Origin: Algoriphagus locisalis
GTDB taxonomy: Bacteria > Bacteroidota > Bacteroidia > Cytophagales > Cyclobacteriaceae
NCBI RefSeq assembly: GCF_900116615.1
Contig: NZ_FPBF01000001.1
Coordinates: 911,625-975,624, forward strand
Direction of reading: 5' to 3'
DNA length: 64,000 bases
Below the pieces are notes generated by a model. That model was not told the DNA's origin. It made no database searches and worked only from the letters and a program-made list of their open reading frames with translations. Positions 45,916-53,619 of the stretch are shown here, in pieces. Every line of letters starts with the position of its first letter. Positions within the stretch are counted from its first letter, which is position 1. The translations under genes were made by a program, and so were the position numbers.

Positions 45916-46288
45916 TGTATTAAGACACCTTCCCGAATTGGAAGGAATGGAGCTGGGTTATATCCAGGGTTTGATGAAAAATATGGATGAGGATCAGGCA
46001 TCGCTTTTTGCGCAGGTTTATCGCGCCAGAAGAAAAGACGCCCAGATGATTTTGATTCTGACATTGATCGGTTTCTTTGGATTTGCGGGATTGCATAGAT
46101 TCATCTTGGGGCAAATAGGCCTGGGTATCTTGTATTTCCTGACCGTAGGACTTTGTTTCATCGGTACCATAGTCGATTTGGTGAACTACAAAAGCCTGGC
46201 GTATGAGTACAATATCAAGGTGGCTCACGAAACCATGAATCTGCTAAACGCAAATTACCCTGGAGATGTGACGAACACGACTCATTGA
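45908..46288 (+). CDS. TM2-domain membrane protein
   Basis: A 126-residue protein. A soluble N-terminal helix-rich part (about 1-44) precedes a TM2 domain, two membrane helices with the signature FFGFAGLHRFILGQIGLGILYFLT and DLVNYKSLAYEYN after it. Function unknown. Its start overlaps the DUF2752 gene, which suggests a shared membrane complex. Confidence 0.85.
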   Translation: MANVLRHLPELEGMELGYIQGLMKNMDEDQASLFAQVYRARRKDAQMILILTLIGFFGFAGLHRFILGQIGLGILYFLTVGLCFIGTIVDLVNYKSLAYEYNIKVAHETMNLLNANYPGDVTNTTH

Positions 46289-46305
46289 TTATAAATAAAT
46301 GCATG

Positions 46306-46331
46306 AAAAGCCGGAAGAAATTCTGGCTTTT
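46306..46331 (+). terminator. Terminator of the DUF2752-TM2 operon
   Basis: aaaagccggaa (46306-46316) / ttctggctttt (46321-46331) with a gaaa tetraloop and one G-T pair, followed by further T residues. Confidence 0.75.
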
Positions 46332-46479
46332 TCTGTTTTCAGGCTTATTTGATCTCAGAATCTTAGAAACCTGATCTGTTTGTTTTCATTGGTAATTCAA
46401 GAACATGTTTGAACTAAAAAACCAATCTGTACATGAGCATCATATCAAACTTGAGATTGCTTTTTTATAAGTAGAAGAA

Positions 46480-46929
46480 CTAAACCTTGGTAGTCATTTC
46501 TATATGCTCGATTCCATCTTCTAAATATCTTTCTCCAGCATTTTCAAAACCAAGAGATTGATAGAATTCGTTTAAATAGGTCTGTGCACCAATTCTTACG
46601 GAGCATGGCCCATACTTTTCTAAAATAAAGGAAAGAGAATCTTTCATCAATCTTCTTCCTGCACCCGTCCTACGAGCTCTCATATCACTAACCACTCTAC
46701 CTATGGAAACTTCCGAAAATGACGCTCCGGCTGGTAATACTCTTGCATAGGCCACCAAAAAATCATCTGCCTTGATCATCACATGATCGGCTATCTGGTC
46801 CTTATCATCAGCATCCTGAAAAACACAATTTTGTTCGACCACAAATACTTCATTGCGAAGTCTGATGATCGAATATAGCTCATGATTACTGAGTTCCTCA
46901 AAGGATTTTATTACTGTGGTTAATTCCAT
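46480..46929 (-). CDS. ElaA-like GNAT acetyltransferase
   Basis: A 149-residue single GNAT domain. IIRLRNEVFVVEQNCVFQDADDKD is the ElaA N-terminal signature, VSIGRVVSDMRARRTGAGRRLM is the acetyl-CoA loop, and AQTYLNEFYQSLGFE ends the fold. The substrate is unknown. The 397-bp gap to its right contains only an eroded short-repeat fragment (about 47155-47193) and no convincing gene. Confidence 0.85.
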   Translation of the reverse strand: MELTTVIKSFEELSNHELYSIIRLRNEVFVVEQNCVFQDADDKDQIADHVMIKADDFLVAYARVLPAGASFSEVSIGRVVSDMRARRTGAGRRLMKDSLSFILEKYGPCSVRIGAQTYLNEFYQSLGFENAGERYLEDGIEHIEMTTKV

Positions 46930-47326
46930 TTTAAATTAAATGTGTTTGTAATATTTTCTTATTCAGGTTTGTAAGTAAGCACAATAGCTGAAGAATATGA
47001 AAGTGTTGATTGAATAACATCTGAAGAGGCTTAAAGGTAAAATGGAAAGCAAAGAGTAAAAAGGGGAATCGTTTCTAATTGACCTGTGAGGATTCTAAAC
47101 AACATAGCCAGAGTGTTCACCACTTCATGCACTTTATGACTTTTGTGGTGGATTTTAACCGCCGTGGTCGCGGAGGTTTACACGGAGAGCGCAATTCCAA
47201 TTGCTGTGATTCTTCTCCAGAACCTTTACTTGTGCGCTATGGTCAATCGGAACATATAGCTGGTAACTATAAAATGCTGAATTTTCTGGATCAGCTTTCC
47301 ATAAGAACGGATGATAATTTGAGTTA

Positions 47327-47629
47327 TTAGCCCGTAAAATATTCTTGATTTTGAGGGTTTTGTCGATTATCCCAAATTGCTAGAATCACAATTTCATTCG
47401 GGTATTCCTCATAAAACATCAAGTAATCTTTTACGATTTTTGACCGGACACTTTGATTGTTTGACAATTTGCCAATCTGAGGATTTGATTGGATAAGTCT
47501 TGTCGCTTCCTTGAATAATTCATTAAGCTTAATCGGATACGCATTGGATTTATTTCTACCCTTCCAATAGGATAAAATTTCCTTTCTATCCAATTCAGCT
47601 TTTTCAGTCCAGACTACTTTTTTAGCCAC
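47327..47629 (-). CDS. RelE/ParE-superfamily toxin
   Basis: A 100-residue protein of the RelE/ParE fold: VVWTEKAELDRKEILSYWKGR, NELFKEATRLIQSNPQIGKLS, VKDYLMFYEE, and EIVILAIWDNRQNP. Relatives either cleave ribosome-bound mRNA or poison gyrase; the sequence does not decide between these. It overlaps the antitoxin gene by 16 bp and is second in the operon. Confidence 0.85.
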   Translation of the reverse strand: MAKKVVWTEKAELDRKEILSYWKGRNKSNAYPIKLNELFKEATRLIQSNPQIGKLSNNQSVRSKIVKDYLMFYEEYPNEIVILAIWDNRQNPQNQEYFTG

Positions 47630-47850
47630 TCGTCAATTTCTTCGTTAAGCTGATCGTCACTTTTCACTTTCCCAGAAAAATAGTGAGATCTTCCTTCCTC
47701 AACTGCATTAGTTTGATCCGTGGACAATATCAATAAATCGGATTTATCCACGTCAAAATTTAAAAGTCGATTAACCTCATCAAGAATCTTGGGATCATTG
47801 ATTTGCTCTATTTTTTCGATTAGTCTTCTCTTTACCTCTTTCGCTTTCAT
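47614..47850 (-). CDS. Antitoxin of the RelE/ParE module
   Basis: A 78-residue protein from ATG 47850; the longer frame to 47994 would add a segment translated from an eroded intergenic repeat and is not favoured. The N-terminal basic helix (KAKEVKRRLIEKIEQIND) and the acidic toxin-wrapping tail (SDDQLNEEIDEWLKK) follow the layout of small antitoxins next to ParE-like toxins. DNA-binding type cannot be named. Confidence 0.75.
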   Translation of the reverse strand: MKAKEVKRRLIEKIEQINDPKILDEVNRLLNFDVDKSDLLILSTDQTNAVEEGRSHYFSGKVKSDDQLNEEIDEWLKK

Positions 47851-48002
47851 GGTTGGGAAGTTTCCTCTAAAATAAGATTTTATTTCTAAAATTACCTTGG
47901 CTGATATGGTTTGTAATCTGCATTTTTTAACCACAAAAGCCACAAAGAAAACAAAGTCCTTGACCATTAAATTTGAACATTGGCAATTGACCATTTTTCA
48001 CC

Positions 48003-48716
48003 TCACCAATTATCCTCATCTTTTTTTTGCTGCGCTGAAACTTCTAATAAATCATTTCCAAAAAGCTCTTCTCCTTTCTCAGAAAGCAATAAATGAATTC
48101 CGTTCAATTTTTTATGAATTGCCTGTAAAGTCTCAAAGTCAGGCTGCTGAACATGGAAAGGAATGTTGATTAGGTTATCTGCGTTTTTAGCGAAAGGAGT
48201 AGGAGTATTACTACCAAAGAAGTATGGCCAGAGTGTTTTGCCGCAACTGATACCCCAAGTCGTAATTGGATAATTCTCTTCGTACTGCTGGAGCCGCTCA
48301 TTGATCTCCTCAAAAAACTGCTCTGATTCACCTAGTCTCAATCTCGATCCAGCTCTCGATTTTCCTTTGGTTTTTAGGTATTTGATCTGGCTTTTCCCTT
48401 GTTTTTGACGAACCATATAAGCCCTGAAAACTTTGTGATCAAGCATTTTTCCATTGTGAAAATAGCCCGTCACAGCTATTCCAGCACGGATCATCACCAA
48501 AGCCAAATGAAAATCATCTTTCAATGAAAGCTTTCCCGATTCATTTGGCGACATACTCCATGGAAGAAATACCCGAGCCAGCCAGGAATCAGAATCTGAT
48601 ATTACCCACTGATGCTTAGAGATATCCAAATCGCCGGTTAGCCGATTATTTTCTGAGATCTCCAGAATCGATTGATACTTTTCAAGACTAATTAACTTTG
48701 GGTTGCCGGAAATCAT
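48003..48716 (-). CDS. VLRF1-type release-factor homologue (Bacteroidetes bVLRF1 family), candidate ribosome-rescue peptidyl-tRNA hydrolase
   Basis: A 237-residue protein. The central motif YMVRQKQGKSQIKYLKTKG (100-118) with KSRAGSRLRLGES after it matches the Vms1/ANKZF1-like eRF1 fold. There the GGQ loop of classical release factors is replaced by a G-x-S-Q loop; Gln110 is retained. Eukaryotic Vms1 releases nascent chains from stalled 60S subunits. Bacterial members were predicted to act on stalled peptidyl-tRNA; no experimental role is known to me. The usual zinc and ankyrin parts of Vms1 are absent. It is divergent from the HEAT-like gene. Confidence 0.7.
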   Translation of the reverse strand: MISGNPKLISLEKYQSILEISENNRLTGDLDISKHQWVISDSDSWLARVFLPWSMSPNESGKLSLKDDFHLALVMIRAGIAVTGYFHNGKMLDHKVFRAYMVRQKQGKSQIKYLKTKGKSRAGSRLRLGESEQFFEEINERLQQYEENYPITTWGISCGKTLWPYFFGSNTPTPFAKNADNLINIPFHVQQPDFETLQAIHKKLNGIHLLLSEKGEELFGNDLLEVSAQQKKDEDNW

Positions 48717-48736
48717 AGTGGGGGAGGCTTTTCACT

Positions 48737-48744
48737 TATATTTG
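48737..48744 (+). promoter_or_regulatory. Probable -7 box of the HEAT-like protein gene
   Basis: TATATTTG fits the Bacteroidota TAnnTTTG -7 element, 20 bp before ATG 48765. No clear -33 TTTG was found at the right distance. Confidence 0.4.
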
Positions 48745-48764
48745 CACAAATTAACCGAAAAATC

Positions 48765-49292
48765 ATGGACGAGGAAATCCAAGGCTTGATCAAGCGCATG
48801 AGCGATCCTAATGAAAAGGAAGCTTTTTATTTTGCTGATAAACTGGGCAAAAAACTTGATGAAAGTGGCCGAGATGCTGTAATCGAATTAGTGAAAGGAG
48901 ATAACTGGGAGGTTTCATATTTAGCCTGCCGAGCACTTTCCCAATCATCATATAATGAAGAGTCTTTGGATGCCATTTTTGAAGCCATCAATGACAAGAA
49001 AAATCGGGCGCATCAAGGGGCTTTTGTTCAGATATTAGAGGAATTTGATTTGAGTTTGCGCTTTGTGGATATTTTTAGGGTTTTCCTTTTCGGCAATTTT
49101 AAAGCTCAGGCACTCGCCAAAATGTATTTGGACGAAGTGGAATTTGATATGACTCCTCGCACGCTTCGCAAAGCTGAGAAACACTGGAATCATTATTTGC
49201 ACAACCCCGAGGATGAAGGAAGCCTGCAATTGAAAAAACTTGAAGTAGAACCAATTCTAGAAGAAATACGAGAATTATTTTCTGAGGACTAA
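48765..49292 (+). CDS. HEAT-repeat-like helical protein
   Basis: A 175-residue, all-helical, acidic protein. Units such as DAVIELVKGDNWEVSYLACRALSQ and DAIFEAINDKKNRAHQGAFVQIL have the spacing of HEAT/PBS-lyase repeats. No signal peptide. It is probably a cytoplasmic adaptor; no function can be assigned. It is followed by an unknown gene on the same strand. Confidence 0.6.
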   Translation: MDEEIQGLIKRMSDPNEKEAFYFADKLGKKLDESGRDAVIELVKGDNWEVSYLACRALSQSSYNEESLDAIFEAINDKKNRAHQGAFVQILEEFDLSLRFVDIFRVFLFGNFKAQALAKMYLDEVEFDMTPRTLRKAEKHWNHYLHNPEDEGSLQLKKLEVEPILEEIRELFSED

Positions 49293-49343
49293 CAACATTT
49301 GTCCGATTATTGTGTTTTTACAATACAAAAAAGGATGTTGGTC

Positions 49344-49976
49344 ATGAAAAAACAGGATGTTATTTGCTTGCAATCAGATTTTTTCAAATCGAATGGGTTT
49401 GACTTAAATCATTCTCAATTGTTTTTCGAAAAGGTTTATCCCCATGGAAAGCAGGTAGTTTATGTCCATTTTGTAGAGGGATCTGATGAAAGCTGGGTTG
49501 AATATCACCTTGGAATCCGCATCAATGAAGTAGAAGAATTGGTAAGAAAGTATTTACCTACACCTGATCAATACGCAAACCAATCCCTTACTTTAGTACA
49601 AACTCCGCACAATTTGGGGAAATTTTACCCAAGAAGAATCAGGATTACGAATGATAAACAGTTATCGGAATTGCTTTATTCCATCGAGAACTTCTTTTTA
49701 ATGACAGGTTTTAATTGGCTAAATCAAATGATAAACCCTATCATCTTAGAGAAGGAATTCCTCAATCATAAAGAGGATCCATTTGAGGTTTATAATATGG
49801 TAGAATCTGCTTTTCGATCTACCGCGCTAAGCAAACTCTATAATCCTGAGGATTACCCTGTTCTTCGACAGTCATTTCTGGAGAGAATCAATTCAGAGGA
49901 AATGACTCCTTTCACCATTGCTGCTTTTCTACAATTTTTGAATTACCTAGACAATATGAAGTCAGTGGCGGCTTAA
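49344..49976 (+). CDS. Uncharacterised cytoplasmic protein
   Basis: About 210 residues, not recognised. ATG 49344 (or ATG 49335) is preferred to TTG 49299. No signal peptide or membrane segment. Features seen: mixed alpha/beta content, an acidic-aromatic strand region (VYVHFVEGSDESWVEYHLGI) and a helical C-terminal half. It lies 51 bp after the HEAT-like gene and overlaps the end of the convergent hrpB gene by 4 bp. Confidence 0.6.
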   Translation: MKKQDVICLQSDFFKSNGFDLNHSQLFFEKVYPHGKQVVYVHFVEGSDESWVEYHLGIRINEVEELVRKYLPTPDQYANQSLTLVQTPHNLGKFYPRRIRITNDKQLSELLYSIENFFLMTGFNWLNQMINPIILEKEFLNHKEDPFEVYNMVESAFRSTALSKLYNPEDYPVLRQSFLERINSEEMTPFTIAAFLQFLNYLDNMKSVAA

Positions 49977-52468
49977 AAGCGCTTTTTCACGCCTCTAACT
50001 GCTTCAGCTGAGATTGGATTCTCCGGCCATTCGTGCTTTGGGTACCGTCTTTTCAGTTCCTTCTTCACCTCAAAATATCCATTCTGCCAAAAGCTTTTCA
50101 GATCCTGCGTGAGCTGCACCGGTTTGTAACCTGGAGAAAGCAACTGAATTAGTACATTTACTTTTCCATTGTTTACCGTGGGAGTTTCCAGCAAACCAAA
50201 CAATTCCTGAAGTCTTACAGCCAAAAGTGGGATTTCGTCTTTTCTATATTCCAACCTGATTTTACTTCCAGAAGGAACTTCTATTGTTGCCGGTGCAAGC
50301 TTGTCCAATTCCTTTTGTTGCTCAAAATCAAGGGAATGCAAGAGAATCTGACTTAGGTTTAACTTTTTGAAATCATCGTTCTTTTGAATTCTCTGAAGGT
50401 AAGGAACTAGCCAAGTTTCAGGTTTTTCGCATAGTTCAGCTACTGACCAATTGGGCCAAGATTGCTCAGGATTCCAGCTTTTTAAGCTTTGCACCCGCAA
50501 AATCAATTGCTCCACTTCTTCATTGAAGTCCAGCAAATATTCACCTTCCTCGCGGATTGCTTCCAGTATTGCTTCCGTTACGTCTCCATCGGAATACTTT
50601 GCCAAAGGTCTAGTGCCAAGGATAATTGATCCGATCCGAATCTCAGCGTGTGCCTGTAAACCGCCTTTCTTTCTATCCCATTTTAGCACTTCTTTGGTTT
50701 TCAGCATGGGAGCCAAATCCTTGGGATTAATTGGTGCAGCCATCCAGATTTTGCCCATTCCATCCCGCGCATCCACATGAGCTACGGCAAGCCAAGATTC
50801 ATGAGCAAGGTCATCCTTATGGCCGATTTGAGCTATTTTCCCATTTGCCAACTGGAACTGGGCATTATTCCCAGGTCGGGCAGCGGCGATACGTTCTGGA
50901 TATGCGTAGGCTAGTAGCAACCCCGTTTGCCAAGGATCAACCGGGCCATTTTCAGGCTGAATAGAAAACATCTTGCGGTAAGAGGCAGCCATTTTTTCTA
51001 TTTTTTTGATTCGGGGAATACTCACATTATGCTGTCTGAATCTTCTCAGGGCTTCAATTCTCAGATTCAAATCCACTCCGACATCTCCTCCCAGCGGATC
51101 TCGTTCATCCAAAATCGCAGCTATATCAGTCGCTAAACCCAATTGATCTATCTCGGCTGCATTGATCAGCATATGGGCGATTCGCGGATGTGTTGGCAGA
51201 TTGTGAACTTCCTTTCCATGAGGAGTAAGTTCTCCATCCACAATAGCTTCTATGGATTCCAGCGTTTTTTCAGCCAAGGCCAACGTACCACCCGGAGGAG
51301 GTGTCAGCCAAGTCATGGAACGGATATCCTGTTTGCCCCAAGCTTTCATATCCAGCACCAAACCTGTCAAGTCAGCTTCCATCAATTCTGGCGTACGGTA
51401 TTCATTCAGTTGGTTTTGAATGGCTTTGGTCCATAGTCTATAACTGTGACCCGCGGTCAATCTACCAGCCCGACCAGAGCGCTGATCTGCGGAATCTTGG
51501 CTGATTCTATGCAAAACCAATCTCGACAAACCAGATCTTGGATCAAATCTGGATGATTTGGCAAAGCCTGAGTCCACTACCACTTTAACTCCCTCTATAG
51601 TCAGGGAAGTCTCTGCAATATCTGTAGAAAGCACAATCTTCCGCTTTCCCGAGGGATGAGGCATAATTGCTCGATTTTGATCCCCTGGCGAAAGCTGTCC
51701 ATAGAGAGGAAGAACAAGATCATCGGGCAAGGCTTTTCTTAAAATATCCTGAGCTTTGCGGATTTCACCTTGACCCGGAAGAAAAACCAAGAAATCTCCC
51801 TCGTGAACTTTTGTCAAAGGAATAATCTGCCGTGCTGCATCTTCGCCAATCGAATATTGATCGACTTCATTCATGTAATTCACTTCCACTGGATACTGCC
51901 GACCTTTGCTCTCGATGACTGTGGACTTGAGCAAACCTGAAAGTACTTTAGAATCAATAGTTGCCGACATCAGCAAAATCCGAAGATCAGGTCTCAACAC
52001 CTGCTGTACTTCCCGGATCAGTGCCAAAGCTACTTCCGAGTGAAGGTTTCGTTCATGAAACTCATCGAAAATCACCAAGCCCACATCTTCCAGTGCATTG
52101 TCAGCATGAAGCATACGGGTCAAAATCCCTTCTGTGATCACTTCCAATCTGGTATTCTCAGAAATAGCCGATTCGAATCGGATTCTATAGCCGATCAGAT
52201 CACCCAACTTAGTATCCGTCATGGATGCCATTCGCTGCGCAATGGTCTTGGTAGCCAAGCGTCTGGGTTCCAGCATCATGATCTTCTTGCCGGCAAGCCA
52301 AGGTTCGTCCAGCAAGGTCAAGGGTAGGAGTGTACTTTTTCCCGCACCGGGTGGCGCCTGTATAATCAGGGAATTAGCATTGGAAAGCTGGGACTTGACT
52401 TGAGGTATAATCTCCGCTACCGGGAGGTCAAAGGAAGAAGGATCAAAATTTTCGAGCATGGGCTGCAA
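49973..52468 (-). CDS. hrpB: ATP-dependent helicase HrpB
   Basis: An 831-residue DEAH/DExH-box helicase. Walker A APPGAGKSTLLPL (Lys44), FDEFHERN (DEFH 135-138), SAT motif MSATIDS, and STDIAETSLTIEGV plus SGRAGRLTAGHSYRLW of the second RecA domain are present. The HrpB-specific C-terminal part (about 700-831) ends LKRRYPKHEWPENP, a family hallmark. The biological role is poorly defined; it is probably an RNA or DNA remodelling helicase. Confidence 0.95.
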   Translation of the reverse strand: MQPMLENFDPSSFDLPVAEIIPQVKSQLSNANSLIIQAPPGAGKSTLLPLTLLDEPWLAGKKIMMLEPRRLATKTIAQRMASMTDTKLGDLIGYRIRFESAISENTRLEVITEGILTRMLHADNALEDVGLVIFDEFHERNLHSEVALALIREVQQVLRPDLRILLMSATIDSKVLSGLLKSTVIESKGRQYPVEVNYMNEVDQYSIGEDAARQIIPLTKVHEGDFLVFLPGQGEIRKAQDILRKALPDDLVLPLYGQLSPGDQNRAIMPHPSGKRKIVLSTDIAETSLTIEGVKVVVDSGFAKSSRFDPRSGLSRLVLHRISQDSADQRSGRAGRLTAGHSYRLWTKAIQNQLNEYRTPELMEADLTGLVLDMKAWGKQDIRSMTWLTPPPGGTLALAEKTLESIEAIVDGELTPHGKEVHNLPTHPRIAHMLINAAEIDQLGLATDIAAILDERDPLGGDVGVDLNLRIEALRRFRQHNVSIPRIKKIEKMAASYRKMFSIQPENGPVDPWQTGLLLAYAYPERIAAARPGNNAQFQLANGKIAQIGHKDDLAHESWLAVAHVDARDGMGKIWMAAPINPKDLAPMLKTKEVLKWDRKKGGLQAHAEIRIGSIILGTRPLAKYSDGDVTEAILEAIREEGEYLLDFNEEVEQLILRVQSLKSWNPEQSWPNWSVAELCEKPETWLVPYLQRIQKNDDFKKLNLSQILLHSLDFEQQKELDKLAPATIEVPSGSKIRLEYRKDEIPLLAVRLQELFGLLETPTVNNGKVNVLIQLLSPGYKPVQLTQDLKSFWQNGYFEVKKELKRRYPKHEWPENPISAEAVRGVKKRF

Positions 52469-52697
52469 AAATAGGGGATTCTGAGTAGAAGATTAATTGC
52501 TCGGGATCATTTCGATGAGTAACGAGGAGAAATCTCATTCTAATTCCGATAACCCACTTGAAAGTAATTCCGAAATCCTTAATTTGGTCACAGCAGAACT
52601 TCTAATGCTTGTGGACTTTGGCGATATAAAAGCAATTGGGTAGTGGGAGTTGAGTTTATAAAAGTGTTGTGTTTCATGCTGGAAATCGCCGAATAAA

Positions 52698-52728
52698 GTT
52701 GACCTATTAGACTACTTTTGTATCTTTG
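52698..52728 (+). promoter_or_regulatory. Bacteroidota-type promoter for a probable leaderless toxin-antitoxin mRNA
   Basis: gttg (52698-52701), 19 bp, then TATCTTTG (52721-52728) gives near-consensus -33/-7 spacing. The toxin ATG follows at 52733, only 4 bp after the -7 box, so transcription should begin at or next to the start codon. Confidence 0.6.
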
Positions 52729-52732
52729 CAAA

Positions 52733-53074
52733 ATGAATAGGAAGCGAGAACTCTATTTCTTTAAGGAGTATTTCGAAGAGTTTTACAGCCAGCAGACCGA
52801 TAAGGTGAAAAAGAAGATTCTTTGGACTCTAAGAGTAATCGAGGAACTTGAGCAGATTCCAGAAAACTATCTGAAATTCATCAAAAACTCTTCAGGAATT
52901 TATGAAATAAGAGTTCAAGTTGGAAATAACATTTTCAGGATTTTCTGTTTTTTCGATATTGATAATTTGGTTGTTATTGGACACGGATTTCAGAAAAAAA
53001 CACAAAAGACACCGAAACAGCAAATTGAAAAGGCTGAACAAATAAAAATGGAGTATTATGACAGCAAAGAATAA
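52733..53074 (+). CDS. HigB-like (RelE-superfamily, Gp49-type) toxin
   Basis: A 113-residue protein from ATG 52733 (TTG 52718 overlaps the promoter). The pattern FFKEYFEEFYSQQTDKVKKKILWTLRVIEEL...FIKNSSGIYEIRVQVGNNIFRIFCFFD...VVIGHGFQKKTQKTP is the Gp49/HigB arrangement with the conserved R..F.F and HGF.KK..KTP segments. These toxins cleave translating mRNA. It is first in the operon and overlaps the antitoxin gene by 17 bp. Confidence 0.88.
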   Translation: MNRKRELYFFKEYFEEFYSQQTDKVKKKILWTLRVIEELEQIPENYLKFIKNSSGIYEIRVQVGNNIFRIFCFFDIDNLVVIGHGFQKKTQKTPKQQIEKAEQIKMEYYDSKE

Positions 53075-53366
53075 GAACCTAAAAAGCCTTGACCAATTCA
53101 TCGATGAAAAAATTGGTAAAAAAGGAACAGAGGAAAGAGAAGAATTCGAAAATAATTTTGATTCTTTTAAACTTGGTGTGTTGATTCAACAAGCACGAGA
53201 GCAAAAAGGAATGACTCAACAGCAGCTTGCAGAACTAGCAGGAACAAATAAGTCTTATATATCAAAGGTAGAACGAAATCTTAAAGACATACGGTTTTCG
53301 ACTTTGCAAAGAATTATAAATGAGGGACTCGGTGGACATTTAAATATCTCCATTAATTTAGATTAG
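53058..53366 (+). CDS. HigA-like XRE-family antitoxin
   Basis: A 102-residue protein with an HTH_XRE domain at about 38-95: LIQQAREQKGMTQQQLAELAGTNKSYISKVERNLKDIRFSTLQRII. The N-terminal 37 residues are charged and likely contact the toxin. The toxin-first order is typical of HigBA. It binds DNA and represses its own operon, by family knowledge. Confidence 0.88.
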   Translation: MTAKNKNLKSLDQFIDEKIGKKGTEEREEFENNFDSFKLGVLIQQAREQKGMTQQQLAELAGTNKSYISKVERNLKDIRFSTLQRIINEGLGGHLNISINLD

Positions 53367-53419
53367 AAAGAAAAAAGCACGAAGGCACAATCGGGGATGC
53401 GGCCTCGCCACCATTAAGT

Positions 53420-53474
53420 TACCGAGGTGCGCCTCTCACACCTCGGTACATACAGGTCTTCCCGATTCTCGGGA
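53420..53474. repeat. Hairpin pair in the gap after the HigBA-like module
   Basis: First stem taccgaggtg (53420-53429) / cacctcggta (53439-53448). Second tcccgattctcggga (53460-53474), which resembles the hairpin inside repeat copy A (tcccgatagctcggga). This 253-bp gap holds no gene. Confidence 0.6.
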
Positions 53475-53619
53475 CAGGCTGCATACGGCGGTTCATTGAA
53501 TCTCAGGCTTTGATTTTTGCACATACCTTATCTGGTTGTTAGCCCCAAAACCCTAAAATCTCTAACCCCTTCTCCAAGTCCACACAGATTCCTTATTTTC
53601 GCCAGAACCTAGACGATAA

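Noticed and set aside
47079..47330. An 83-codon plus-strand frame in the gap before the RelE/ParE toxin gene
   Set aside because: It is translated from an eroded intergenic repeat (ccgccgtggtcgcggagg...), with low-complexity His/Arg-rich composition and no promoter or domain.
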